Assembly: GCA_958415865.1 (NCBI GenBank)
Contig: CATYZV010000134.1
Coordinates: 1 to 5,663 of the forward strand
Direction of reading: 5' to 3'
DNA from: an uncultured Selenomonadaceae bacterium
Lineage (GTDB): Bacteria; Bacillota; Negativicutes; Selenomonadales; Selenomonadaceae
Length of the DNA stretch: 5,663 nucleotides
The notes under the pieces are model-generated. The model was not told where the DNA came from, ran no database searches, and was given only the letters and a program-made list of their open reading frames with translations. Positions 1-5,663 of the stretch are shown here, piece by piece. The stretch's first letter is position 1. Each line of letters begins with the position of its first letter. The position numbers were made by a program, and so were the translations under genes.

Positions 1-48
1 CTGTAATCTTCGAGCATAATTTATAGCGAGCAGAGCCTTTTCTTTTTG

Positions 49-85
49 GTTAGTTTTTCTTTTGGCTCGCAAAAGAAAAATGAAC
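49..85. repeat. Imperfect 37-bp palindrome / hairpin upstream of the liv promoter
   Basis: The arms at 54-64 (TTTTTCTTTTG) and 70-80 (CAAAAGAAAAA) are perfectly complementary over 11 bp around a GCTCG loop. The stem extends outward through one G-U pair (53/81) and one mismatch (52/82) to GTT/AAC at 49-51 and 83-85. The right arm and loop can instead pair upstream: GCGAGC at 26-31 with GCTCGC at 65-70, or GAGCC at 33-37 with GGCTC at 64-68. The motif TTTTCTTTT followed by GG occurs twice, near 38-49 and 55-65. The stem is not followed by a U-tract on the + strand, so it is not a standard terminator for rightward transcription. It could be a dispersed intergenic palindrome or a bidirectional 3'-end structure of a gene outside the window. 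No gene is supported in 1-121. Confidence 0.6.
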
Positions 86-121
86 GGTCTTATTTGATTT
101 AAAATTGTTTGCAAAAAAGTA

Positions 122-150
122 TTGACTATTGTAAAGGTGTAAATTATAAT
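122..150 (+). promoter_or_regulatory. Sigma-A/sigma-70 type promoter of the liv operon
   Basis: The -35 element is TTGACT (122-127, 5 of 6 consensus) and the -10 element is TATAAT (145-150, 6 of 6), separated by an optimal 17-bp spacer. The DNA just upstream (about 90-120) is A/T-rich with A and T runs and could act as an UP element. It also contains the 8-bp palindrome TTTGCAAA (108-115). Transcription should start near 156-158, giving a leader of about 92 nt before the livJ start. No repressor operator can be named with confidence. Confidence 0.85.
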
Positions 151-162
151 GAGGTCATTGGC

Positions 163-202
163 ATGATGAGCGGCAGATTGATTCTTGTCTGCGCATCATC
201 AT
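163..202 (+). promoter_or_regulatory. Leader stem-loop in the livJ 5' untranslated region
   Basis: The 5' arm 163-177 (ATGATGAGCGGCAGA) pairs with the 3' arm 188-202 (TCTGCGCATCATCAT). It forms 7 outer and 5 inner base pairs around a 3x3 internal loop, or about 14 pairs if two small bulges are allowed, with a 10-nt apical loop (178-187). It would lie within a few nucleotides of the predicted transcript 5' end. A T-run (214-218) follows some distance downstream, too far for a normal terminator. A 4-bp alternative pairing (192-195 with 207-210) sits nearer to it but is weak. Possible roles are 5'-end stabilisation or a regulatory leader. No T-box or other known riboswitch motif is visible. Confidence 0.5.
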
Positions 203-249
203 ACTGTGCGAAATTTTTCTCAATAATTTATGTTTCAGGAGGAATTATC

Positions 250-1428
250 ATGAATTTCAGCAGCAAAAAACTGCGCCTCGCCAGCATGCTTCTGGGCGTT
301 ACGATGCTCGGCAGCATTTTCGCCGGCTGTGGCGGAGAAGAAGCTAACAGCGATGAAATCAAAGTCGGTGCTAACTTTGAAATGACCGGCAATGTTGCCA
401 ACTACGGTTCGGCTACGCTGGACGGCTTGAAGCTGGCTATCAAGGAAGTAAATGATGCAGGCGGCATCAACGGCAAGAAGATCACTCTTGTAACGGCGGA
501 TAACAAATCCGACCCGACTGAAGCTGCCAATGCGGCTACGAAGCTGATCTCTGACGACAAGGTTAAAGTGCTCGTAGGTCCTGCAGTATCGGCTGCAGTC
601 CTCGCCGAATCTCAGATCGCTGAAGAAAACAAGATTCCGGTAATCGCTCCGGATGCTACCAGCCCTACTATCACGGTAGGTGATGACGGCAAGGTTAAGC
701 CGTACATCTTCCGCAGCTGCTTCATCGACCCTCTGCAGGGCGAAGTTATGGCATCTTTTGCCAGCAAGACTTTAAATGCTAAGACGGCTGTAATCTACAC
801 TGACTCCAGCTCTGATTATTCCAAGAGCCTCGGTCAGGTATTCAAAGAAAAATTTGAAGCTGCAGGCGGTCAGGTTGTAATGGAAGAATCCTTTGTCGCT
901 AAAGACCAGGACTTCAAAGCAACTCTTACGAAAATCAAAACTGCTAATGCTGATGTAATCTTTATTCCTGCATACTATGAAGAAGTCGGCAAAATCGTTA
1001 AACAGGCCCGCGAACTCGGCATCACCTCTCCTCTGCTCGGCACGGACGGCTGGGATGACACGAAGACTGTAGACATCGCTGGTGCAGATGCGCTGAACAA
1101 CACGTTCTTCAGCTCTCATTATTCCGAACAGGATAAAGACGTTCAGGGCTTCATCGAAGCATTCACCAAAGAATACGGCCATGCTCCTAACGTATTCGCA
1201 GCTCTCGGCTACGATGCAGGCAAGATGCTGGCAGACGCTATCAAACGCGCCGGCAGCGATGATCCTGAAAAGATCCGTCAGGCTCTGGAAGAAACGAAAG
1301 ACCTCCAGGTCGGCACTGGCAAGATCACCATGGACAAGAACCACAATCCTATCAAGAGCGCAGTAATCATCGAAATGCAGAATGGCAACAAAGTCATGAA
1401 AGAAAAGATTACGCCTAACGCTGAATGA
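250..1428 (+). CDS. livJ: Branched-chain amino acid ABC transporter, substrate-binding lipoprotein (LivJ/LivK family)
   Basis: This 392-aa protein captures Leu/Ile/Val (or a related amino acid) outside the cytoplasmic membrane and delivers it to LivH-LivM. The reading frame is open back to 109, but ATG 250 is chosen because AGGAGG (237-242) lies 7 nt upstream and a lipoprotein signal begins there: basic KKLR, a hydrophobic stretch, then the lipobox FAGC with the lipidated cysteine at residue 27. The mature part is a type 1 periplasmic-binding fold (Peripla_BP_6). Lobe 1 starts IKVGANFEMTG (37-47) and carries GPAVSAA (110-116) and DATSP (135-139), regions that line the ligand cleft in the family. 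Lobe 2 has IYTDSSSDYSKSLG (182-195) and GTDGWD (264-269). The gene ends with tandem in-frame stops (TGA TAG). Exact substrate cannot be read from sequence; other amino acids or short amides are possible. Confidence 0.95.
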   Translation: MNFSSKKLRLASMLLGVTMLGSIFAGCGGEEANSDEIKVGANFEMTGNVANYGSATLDGLKLAIKEVNDAGGINGKKITLVTADNKSDPTEAANAATKLISDDKVKVLVGPAVSAAVLAESQIAEENKIPVIAPDATSPTITVGDDGKVKPYIFRSCFIDPLQGEVMASFASKTLNAKTAVIYTDSSSDYSKSLGQVFKEKFEAAGGQVVMEESFVAKDQDFKATLTKIKTANADVIFIPAYYEEVGKIVKQARELGITSPLLGTDGWDDTKTVDIAGADALNNTFFSSHYSEQDKDVQGFIEAFTKEYGHAPNVFAALGYDAGKMLADAIKRAGSDDPEKIRQALEETKDLQVGTGKITMDKNHNPIKSAVIIEMQNGNKVMKEKITPNAE

Positions 1429-1460
1429 TAGCTAAAGCAAAATAGAGCTTATACGGAACG

Positions 1461-1485
1461 GGCCGCAGCAATGCGGCCTTTCTTT
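1461..1485 (+). terminator. Leaky intrinsic terminator / attenuator between livJ and livH
   Basis: GGCCGCA (1461-1467) pairs perfectly with TGCGGCC (1472-1478) around a GCAA tetraloop of the stable GNRA class. The following U-tract is short and interrupted (TTTCTTT, 1479-1485). This suggests partial termination after livJ, with some polymerase continuing into livHMGF. That would give more binding protein than membrane complex, a common arrangement in ABC import operons. It could instead act mainly as a 3' stabiliser of a processed livJ mRNA. Confidence 0.65.
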
Positions 1486-1495
1486 GTGAAAGGAG
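1477..1495 (+). promoter_or_regulatory. Candidate hairpin sequestering the livH ribosome binding site
   Basis: CCTTTC (1477-1482) is perfectly complementary to GAAAGG (1488-1493) around a 5-nt loop, TTTGT. The 3' arm covers most of the livH Shine-Dalgarno AAAGGAG (1489-1495). The 5' arm takes the last two bases of the upstream GC stem plus its U-tract, so the two hairpins compete at 1477-1478. Translation of livH could therefore be tuned by this fold. The pairing is short (6 bp) and its use in the cell is unproven. Confidence 0.35.
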
Positions 1496-1502
1496 AATTT
1501 CT

Positions 1503-2393
1503 ATGGATTTTGTACAGCAGTTGGTGCAGCAGCTCATCAACGGCGTGTCGCTGGGCAGCATCTATGCACTGATAGCACTCGGGTACACCATGGTATACGG
1601 CATCATCAAGCTGATCAACTTCGCTCACGGCGATATCTACATGGTCGGTGCCTACATCGGTTTCTTTGCCATCACGCAGGCCGGTTTTTCCATCATACCG
1701 GCACTGATCATCTCGATGGTCGTAACGGGTATTTTAGGTATTTTGGTCGAACGCATCGCCTACAAGCCGCTGCGCCACGCGCCGCGCATTTCGCTTTTGA
1801 TAACGGCGATCGGCGTATCGTTCTTCCTCGAATACACTAGTATGTATTTCGTTTCACCTACGCCGCGCACCTTCCCCAACGTCATGGAATCCGTGCCGTC
1901 GTTCCAGTTCGGTGAATTCGTCATCAACGGCCAGCAGCTGTTGATCTTCGCCATCACTTTTATTTTAATGGTAATTTTGACTTACATCGTCCAGAAGACC
2001 AAGATGGGCAAGGCAATGCGCGCAGTATCATTTGATACGGAAACGGCGCAGCTCATGGGCATAGATGCCAACCGCGTAATTTCGTTTACCTTCGGCATCG
2101 GCTCGGCACTGGCTGCCGCAGCAGGCGTGCTCGTCGGCGTTTACTACAATTCCATCGACCCTCTGATGGGCATCATGCCGGGCCTCAAGGCCTTCGTCGC
2201 AGCCGTGCTCGGCGGCATCGGCTCCATCCCCGGAGCTATGACCGGCGGCATAATCCTCGGCATCATCGAATCGCTCGTATCGGGCTTCATCTCCTCGACC
2301 TTCCGCGATGCGGCAGCGTTTGCCATCCTCATTCTCGTGCTCTTATTCAAGCCGTCGGGCATCTTCGGCAAGAATACGCGTGAAAAAGTGTAG
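1503..2393 (+). CDS. livH: Branched-chain amino acid ABC transporter, permease LivH
   Basis: This 296-aa integral membrane protein forms half of the transport channel with LivM. The ATG follows AAAGGAG (1489-1495) with 7-nt spacing. It is strongly hydrophobic with about eight likely membrane segments. Family hallmarks are visible: YALIALGYTMVYGIIKLINF (21-40) followed by AHGDIYMVGAY; the cytoplasmic segment GKAMRAVSFDTETAQLMGID (169-188), which corresponds to the EAA-like coupling region that contacts the ATPases; LGGIGSIPGA (236-245); and the ending FKPSGIFG (282-289). Length is close to that of the family (about 290-310 aa). It is separated from livJ by 74 nt containing an attenuator-like hairpin. 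Its stop TAG overlaps the ribosome binding site of livM, so those two genes are tightly coupled. Confidence 0.96.
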   Translation: MDFVQQLVQQLINGVSLGSIYALIALGYTMVYGIIKLINFAHGDIYMVGAYIGFFAITQAGFSIIPALIISMVVTGILGILVERIAYKPLRHAPRISLLITAIGVSFFLEYTSMYFVSPTPRTFPNVMESVPSFQFGEFVINGQQLLIFAITFILMVILTYIVQKTKMGKAMRAVSFDTETAQLMGIDANRVISFTFGIGSALAAAAGVLVGVYYNSIDPLMGIMPGLKAFVAAVLGGIGSIPGAMTGGIILGIIESLVSGFISSTFRDAAAFAILILVLLFKPSGIFGKNTREKV

Positions 2394-2405
2394 GAGGTGT
2401 GAGCT

Positions 2406-3362
2406 ATGAATTCAATGCGTAAAAAAGATCTCTTATCCATATTAGGCGGCATTCTCGTCTTCGTCATATTGGAAGGCTTGATGAAAGGCGGAGTCATCGG
2501 CTCATTCTGGCAGCTCAATATTTTCTTGATCTGCATCAACATCATCATGTCTGTCAGCCTCAACTTGATCAACGGCTACACAGGCCAGTTCTCGCTGGGC
2601 CACGCCGGCTTCATGGCAGTCGGCGCATACGTCGGTGTAATCCTCACTGCTAATTTCCATGTGCCGTTTCTATTTGCCATCATCGTCGGTGCTATCGCAG
2701 CCGGAATCCTCGGCTTCTTGATCGGGCTGCCGACGCTGCGCCTCAACGGCGACTACCTCGCTATCGCAACTTTAGGCCTCGGCGAAATCATCCGCATCGT
2801 CATCATGAACATCGACTATGTAGGCGGTGCAGCAGGCTTTAAAGGCATTCCGCACAACACGACTTTCCCGTGGGTATTCTTCATAATGCTTATCGCGCTG
2901 TTCTTCGTCAAGAACTTCGTCAATTCCACGCACGGACGCGCCTGCATAGCCATCCGCGAAAATGAAATTGCGGCAGAAGCAATGGGCGTAAACGTTACGA
3001 AGTACAAAGTCATGGCCTTCACCATCGGCGCAGCCTTTGCCGGTGCAGCAGGCGTGCTGTTCGCACACTGCTTCTACATCATCAACCCGGCATCGTTCAC
3101 CTTCATGGCATCGTTCAACTACCTCATAATGGTAGTGCTCGGCGGTCTCGGCTCCATCACCGGTTCCATCGCGGGTGCGTTCGTCGTTACCTTCGTATCG
3201 GCAGCCCTTGCCAGCTGGCCGGAATTCCGCATGATCATCTACGCTTTGATCTTGATTCTTTTGATGTTCTACCGCCCGCAGGGCTTGTTCGGCTACACGG
3301 AAGTTACAAAAATGGGCTGGTTTAAGCACATCAAAGCATTAAAAGGAGGCCGCAAAGCATGA
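2406..3362 (+). CDS. livM: Branched-chain amino acid ABC transporter, permease LivM
   Basis: This 318-aa membrane protein pairs with LivH to form the channel. The ATG at 2406 follows AGGAGG (2392-2397) with 8-nt spacing, and that site overlaps the livH stop. The signature SLNLINGYTGQFSLGHAGFM (51-70) and the GDYLAIATLGLGEIIRI segment (115-131) are typical of LivM. GRACIAIRENEIAAEAMGV (177-195) is the EAA-like loop that docks an ATPase, followed by LGGLGSITGS (245-254) and YRPQGLFG (289-296). It is the short form common outside enterobacteria; the E. coli protein is about 425 aa with a long N-terminal extension. A basic tail (KHIKALKGGRK) follows the last membrane segment and is probably cytoplasmic. 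Its stop overlaps the livG start as ATGA, consistent with translational coupling. Confidence 0.96.
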   Translation: MNSMRKKDLLSILGGILVFVILEGLMKGGVIGSFWQLNIFLICINIIMSVSLNLINGYTGQFSLGHAGFMAVGAYVGVILTANFHVPFLFAIIVGAIAAGILGFLIGLPTLRLNGDYLAIATLGLGEIIRIVIMNIDYVGGAAGFKGIPHNTTFPWVFFIMLIALFFVKNFVNSTHGRACIAIRENEIAAEAMGVNVTKYKVMAFTIGAAFAGAAGVLFAHCFYIINPASFTFMASFNYLIMVVLGGLGSITGSIAGAFVVTFVSAALASWPEFRMIIYALILILLMFYRPQGLFGYTEVTKMGWFKHIKALKGGRKA

Positions 3363-4126
3363 GTGTATTGTTACAGACCAGCGGTGTCTCTAAAGTATTC
3401 GGCGGCCTTAAAGCCGTGTCCAACTTCGATATTCACATCGACAAAGGCGAATTGATCGGTCTCATCGGCCCGAACGGCGCAGGCAAGACAACAGCGTTCA
3501 ACCTCTTAACAGGCGTTTACCAGCCGACGACCGGCACTATCGACTTCGACGGCAAGAGCCTGATCGGCTTAAAGCCTCATCAGATAACACAGCGCGGCAT
3601 CGCCCGCACCTTCCAGAACATCCGCCTGTTCTCCGAACTCAGCGTGCTCGACAACGTAAAGATCGCCTACGGCTCACACGTCAAATACAGCCTATTGGAA
3701 TCCGTCTTCCGCATGGGCCGCTACATGAAAGAAGAAGATGAAATCACCAAAAAGAGCATGGAGCTGCTCAAGATCTTCAAGCTCGATGACAAAGCAAATG
3801 AAGTGGCAAAAAATCTCCCTTACGGTGCACAGCGCCGCTTGGAAATAGCCCGCGCCCTCGCTACAAAGCCTAAGCTATTGCTGCTCGACGAACCGGCGGC
3901 AGGCATGAATCCGCAGGAAACGCATGAGCTGATGGAAATGATCAGCTGGATACGGAAAGAATTTGCCCTGTCCGTGCTGCTCATCGAACACGATATGAGC
4001 TTGGTAATGGGCATCTGCGAACGTATCTACGTGCTGGAATACGGTGCGATCATCGCCAGCGGCACACCGGATGAAATCAAGAATAATAAAGAAGTAATCA
4101 GAGCATATCTGGGCGGGGAGGCATAA
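3359..4126 (+). CDS. livG: Branched-chain amino acid ABC transporter, ATP-binding protein LivG
   Basis: This 255-aa cytoplasmic ATPase works with LivF to power import; the length equals that of typical LivG proteins. AAGGAGG (3343-3349) lies 9 nt before the ATG, which overlaps the livM stop. Walker A is GPNGAGKT (37-44). The Q-loop glutamine is Q86 in TFQN. The ABC signature region is LPYGAQRRLEIARAL (153-167). Walker B is LLLLDEP (173-179) with catalytic E178, and the H-switch is H211 in LIEHDM. The signature lacks the canonical LSGGQ form, which is usual for LivG (LPYG-Q in relatives). The insert between Q-loop and signature (about residues 105-130) is family-typical. The C-terminus ends AYLGGEA, with the common AYLG ending of this ATPase group. 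Only 2 nt separate it from livF. Confidence 0.97.
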   Translation: MSVLLQTSGVSKVFGGLKAVSNFDIHIDKGELIGLIGPNGAGKTTAFNLLTGVYQPTTGTIDFDGKSLIGLKPHQITQRGIARTFQNIRLFSELSVLDNVKIAYGSHVKYSLLESVFRMGRYMKEEDEITKKSMELLKIFKLDDKANEVAKNLPYGAQRRLEIARALATKPKLLLLDEPAAGMNPQETHELMEMISWIRKEFALSVLLIEHDMSLVMGICERIYVLEYGAIIASGTPDEIKNNKEVIRAYLGGEA

Positions 4127-4128
4127 GC

Positions 4129-4842
4129 ATGGCATCGATGTTAAAAATAGATGATATAAACGTGTACTACGGCGCGATTCACGCCATCAAAGGCATAAGC
4201 CTCGAAGTAAATGAAGGCGAGATCGTAACCTTGATCGGTGCCAACGGTGCAGGCAAGTCCACCACACTGCGCACGATTTCCGGGCTGTTAAAGCCTCGCA
4301 CCGGCTCGATTGAATTTGAAGGAAAGAACATCGCCGGCATGGCAGCGCAGAACATAGTCAAAGCAGGCATCTCGCAGGTGCCCGAAGGCCGCCGCGTCTT
4401 CGCGAACATGACGGTAATGGAAAACCTCGAACTCGGCGCATTCACCCGCAAAGACAAAGCAGGCATCGCCCAAGACCTCAAGATGGTATTTGAACGCTTC
4501 CCGCGCCTGCAGGAACGCAAAAACCAAGAAGCAGGCACGCTCTCCGGCGGCGAACAGCAGATGCTCGCCATGGGCCGCGCACTCATGAGCCGCCCGCGCC
4601 TTCTGCTGCTCGACGAACCGTCCATGGGCCTTGCACCGCTTTTGATCAAAGAAATCTTCTCCATAATCGAAGATATCAACAAAGCAGGTACCACCATACT
4701 ACTAGTAGAACAGAACGCCAACATGGCACTGTCCATCGCCAACCGCGCCTACGTGCTCGAAACAGGCCGCATAACCCTGTCCGGCGATGCCAAAGAACTC
4801 GCCGCCAGCGAATCAGTCAAAAAAGCCTATCTCGGCGGTTGA
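4129..4842 (+). CDS. livF: Branched-chain amino acid ABC transporter, ATP-binding protein LivF
   Basis: This is the 237-aa second ATPase of the importer, the usual LivF length. ATG 4129 is preferred over the in-frame ATG at 4138 because GGAGG (4117-4121) is 7 nt upstream of the first and 16 nt from the second. Walker A is GANGAGKS (37-44). The Q-loop is Q83 in SQVPEGRRVF, the LivF hallmark. The ABC signature is canonical LSGGEQQ (138-144), and Walker B is LLLLDEP (158-164) with E163. The H-switch position is glutamine (Q195 in LVEQNA), which is usual for LivF. The sequence ends in KKAYLGG. It is paralogous to LivG and forms a heterodimer with it. It is the last gene of the transporter cluster, and an intrinsic terminator follows 31 nt after the stop. 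Confidence 0.97.
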   Translation: MASMLKIDDINVYYGAIHAIKGISLEVNEGEIVTLIGANGAGKSTTLRTISGLLKPRTGSIEFEGKNIAGMAAQNIVKAGISQVPEGRRVFANMTVMENLELGAFTRKDKAGIAQDLKMVFERFPRLQERKNQEAGTLSGGEQQMLAMGRALMSRPRLLLLDEPSMGLAPLLIKEIFSIIEDINKAGTTILLVEQNANMALSIANRAYVLETGRITLSGDAKELAASESVKKAYLGG

Positions 4843-4872
4843 GCAGCCAATACAATATTTGCAAAATATGCA

Positions 4873-4906
4873 GGGATTCGCGGGATTTTCCGCGAATTCC
4901 TTTTTT
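4873..4906 (+). terminator. Intrinsic terminator after livF
   Basis: GGGATTCGCGG (4873-4883) pairs with CCGCGAATTCC (4890-4900) as an 11-bp stem with one G-U pair (4875/4898) and a 6-nt loop, followed directly by six T residues (4901-4906). This has all the features of a strong rho-independent terminator and should end most livJHMGF transcripts. The next gene starts only 28 nt after the T-run, so its expression needs read-through or a promoter that is not obvious here. Confidence 0.88.
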
Positions 4907-4934
4907 ATAAAGCAAACACGAGGAGGAATATTTA

Positions 4935-5579
4935 ATGTTCGTAGTCAATAGAATGACCAAAAATCCTATAACCATAACACCTGAAACCAAGATCGACGAA
5001 GCCGCCAATCTCATGAAGACCCGCGGCTTCCGCCGCCTGCCCGTCGTAGAAAACGGCAAGCTCGTCGGCTTCATCAGCGACCGCGACATCATGCGCGTAG
5101 CACCGTCGCCCGCCACCACCTTATCCAAATGGGAAATCAACTCCCTGCTGGCAAAGATCTCCGTAGCCGATATCATGCAGAAAAACGTCATAGCCGTCAA
5201 ATCCGATGCCACCATTGAAGAAGCAGCACTTCTAATGTACAAAAACCGCATCGGCGGCATGCCCGTAGTAAGCTCTGTTGGCGCAGTCGTCGGCGTAATC
5301 ACCGAAACAGACATCTTCAAAGCACTCGTAGACATCATGGGACTCGCCGAAGGCAGAACACGCCTGACGCTAGAAGTTACCGACCGCATCGGCGTAGTCA
5401 AAAACATCGCCACCATCTTCTCCGATGCCGGCATCAGCATCGACAGCCTCGTAACTTGCAAAGAAGCCAACGGCAAATACGAAATCATCATCCGCAGCGA
5501 TATAGCCGACATCGACGACATCAAAGCAAAACTGGAAAAACAGGGCTACAACGTGATTCACACCGTTAAAATCGGCTGA
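4935..5579 (+). CDS. CBS-CBS-ACT domain protein, AcuB-like
   Basis: This is a 214-aa soluble, probably cytoplasmic protein. AGGAGG (4921-4926) lies 8 nt before the ATG. CBS domain 1 covers about residues 7-60: MTKNPITI, RRLPVVENGKLVGFISDRD with S48 and D51. CBS domain 2 covers about 79-133: DIMQKNVIAV, GGMPVV, GVITETD with T123 and D126. The G-h-h-S/T-x-x-D pattern in both is the usual adenosine-nucleotide contact motif. An ACT domain follows at about 143-213 (LTLEVTDRIGVVKNIATIF, then an amphipathic C-terminal part); ACT domains commonly bind amino acids. The same architecture and length occur in Bacillus AcuB, but the acuA and acuC partners are absent here, so an acetoin role is not supported. 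Its position after the liv genes suggests, without proving, a sensor role for energy state plus amino acid supply. Confidence 0.9.
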   Translation: MFVVNRMTKNPITITPETKIDEAANLMKTRGFRRLPVVENGKLVGFISDRDIMRVAPSPATTLSKWEINSLLAKISVADIMQKNVIAVKSDATIEEAALLMYKNRIGGMPVVSSVGAVVGVITETDIFKALVDIMGLAEGRTRLTLEVTDRIGVVKNIATIFSDAGISIDSLVTCKEANGKYEIIIRSDIADIDDIKAKLEKQGYNVIHTVKIG

Positions 5580-5603
5580 AAGTAGCGAAATATAATATTG
5601 ATG

Positions 5604-5646
5604 AAAGACGCAGCTCATTTTATTTAAGAGTTGTGTCTTTTTTTTT
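5604..5646 (+). terminator. Intrinsic terminator after the CBS-ACT gene
   Basis: AAAGACGCAGCTC (5604-5616) pairs with GAGTTGTGTCTTT (5628-5640) as a 13-bp stem with two G-U pairs and an 11-nt AT-rich loop. A run of nine T residues (5638-5646) begins inside the arm and continues past it. This is a clear rho-independent terminator 24 nt after the stop codon. It marks the right end of the transcription unit. Nothing else is recognisable up to the window end. Confidence 0.9.
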
Positions 5647-5663
5647 ATTAGATTAAGAAAAAG

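Noticed and set aside
1..26. Possible C-terminal end of an upstream gene (short open frame ending in TAG at 24-26)
   Set aside because: Only about seven codons are visible and they cannot be tied to any family or even to a strand.
213..227. CodY-box-like sequence in the livJ leader
   Set aside because: Only 11 of 15 positions match AATTTTCWGAAAATT, and this is AT-rich DNA where such matches arise by chance. It also lies well downstream of the promoter, and the presence of CodY in this organism is unknown.
109..249. N-terminal extension of livJ by 47 codons from a TTG start
   Set aside because: The extension runs through the promoter (122-150) and would bury the lipoprotein signal peptide. 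ATG 250 has an ideal AGGAGG site and the signal begins there.
772..1344. 190-codon open frame on the - strand inside livJ
   Set aside because: Its composition is a complement shadow of the livJ codons (Phe/Cys-rich), and it has no recognisable domain. The + strand product is unambiguous. The similar - strand frames at 2772-3329 and 4179-4742 were rejected for the same reason.
4699..4708. 10-bp perfect palindrome CTACTAGTAG inside livF
   Set aside because: It falls in conserved coding sequence just before the VEQN motif and has no supporting context such as a promoter or repeat copies; probably chance.
4817..5524. Long open frame (235 codons) on the - strand opposite the CBS-ACT gene
   Set aside because: It is fully antisense to a gene with clear domains, and its Met/Ser-rich translation matches no recognisable family. 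It runs across the livF terminator region and is explained by the codon choice of the real gene.
5591..5596. Perfect TATAAT after the CBS-ACT gene
   Set aside because: There is no acceptable -35 at 16-18 bp, and a strong terminator begins 8 nt downstream; an AT-rich coincidence is more likely.

Overview
The window holds one complete, co-directional branched-chain amino acid ABC transporter operon of the LIV / HAAT type. The order on the + strand is livJ (lipoprotein substrate-binding protein), livH and livM (two permeases), livG and livF (two ATPases), and then a CBS-CBS-ACT protein of the AcuB type. Start codons follow strong AGGAGG-like ribosome binding sites. Base composition is mixed: coding DNA is moderately GC-rich and gaps are AT-rich. 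Together with a lipoprotein-type binding protein and low-GC-Firmicutes-style signals, this suggests a Bacillota member, most likely a Negativicute (Selenomonas/Megamonas/Phascolarctobacterium-like). That placement is an impression from sequence style and is not proven.

Layout. Positions 1-120 are AT-rich intergenic DNA dominated by a long hairpin-forming palindrome. A near-consensus sigma-A promoter lies at 122-150. It is followed by a leader of about 92 nt with a stem-loop, then livJ (250-1428). The 74-nt gap between livJ and livH carries a short terminator-like hairpin with an interrupted U-tract. It can alternatively fold into a hairpin covering the livH ribosome binding site. livH, livM, livG and livF (1503-4842) are packed with gaps of 2-12 nt or a 4-nt overlap and must be co-transcribed. 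A strong intrinsic terminator (4873-4906) follows livF. The CBS-ACT gene (4935-5579) comes next, with its own strong ribosome binding site and a second strong terminator (5604-5646).

How the genes work together. LivJ is anchored outside the cytoplasmic membrane and captures Leu/Ile/Val or a related amino acid. It docks on the LivH-LivM channel, and the LivG-LivF pair hydrolyses ATP to drive import. The hairpin after livJ gives a simple explanation for making more binding protein than membrane complex. The CBS-ACT protein combines a domain pair that usually binds adenine nucleotides with a domain that usually binds amino acids, so it could be an energy/amino-acid sensor linked to the transporter. 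That link is inferred from position and domains only.

The coding content is ordinary. The parts most worth a second look are the RNA structures in the gaps, the leader with its stop-free Leu-Ile-Leu-Val stretch, the upstream palindrome and the CBS-ACT gene.
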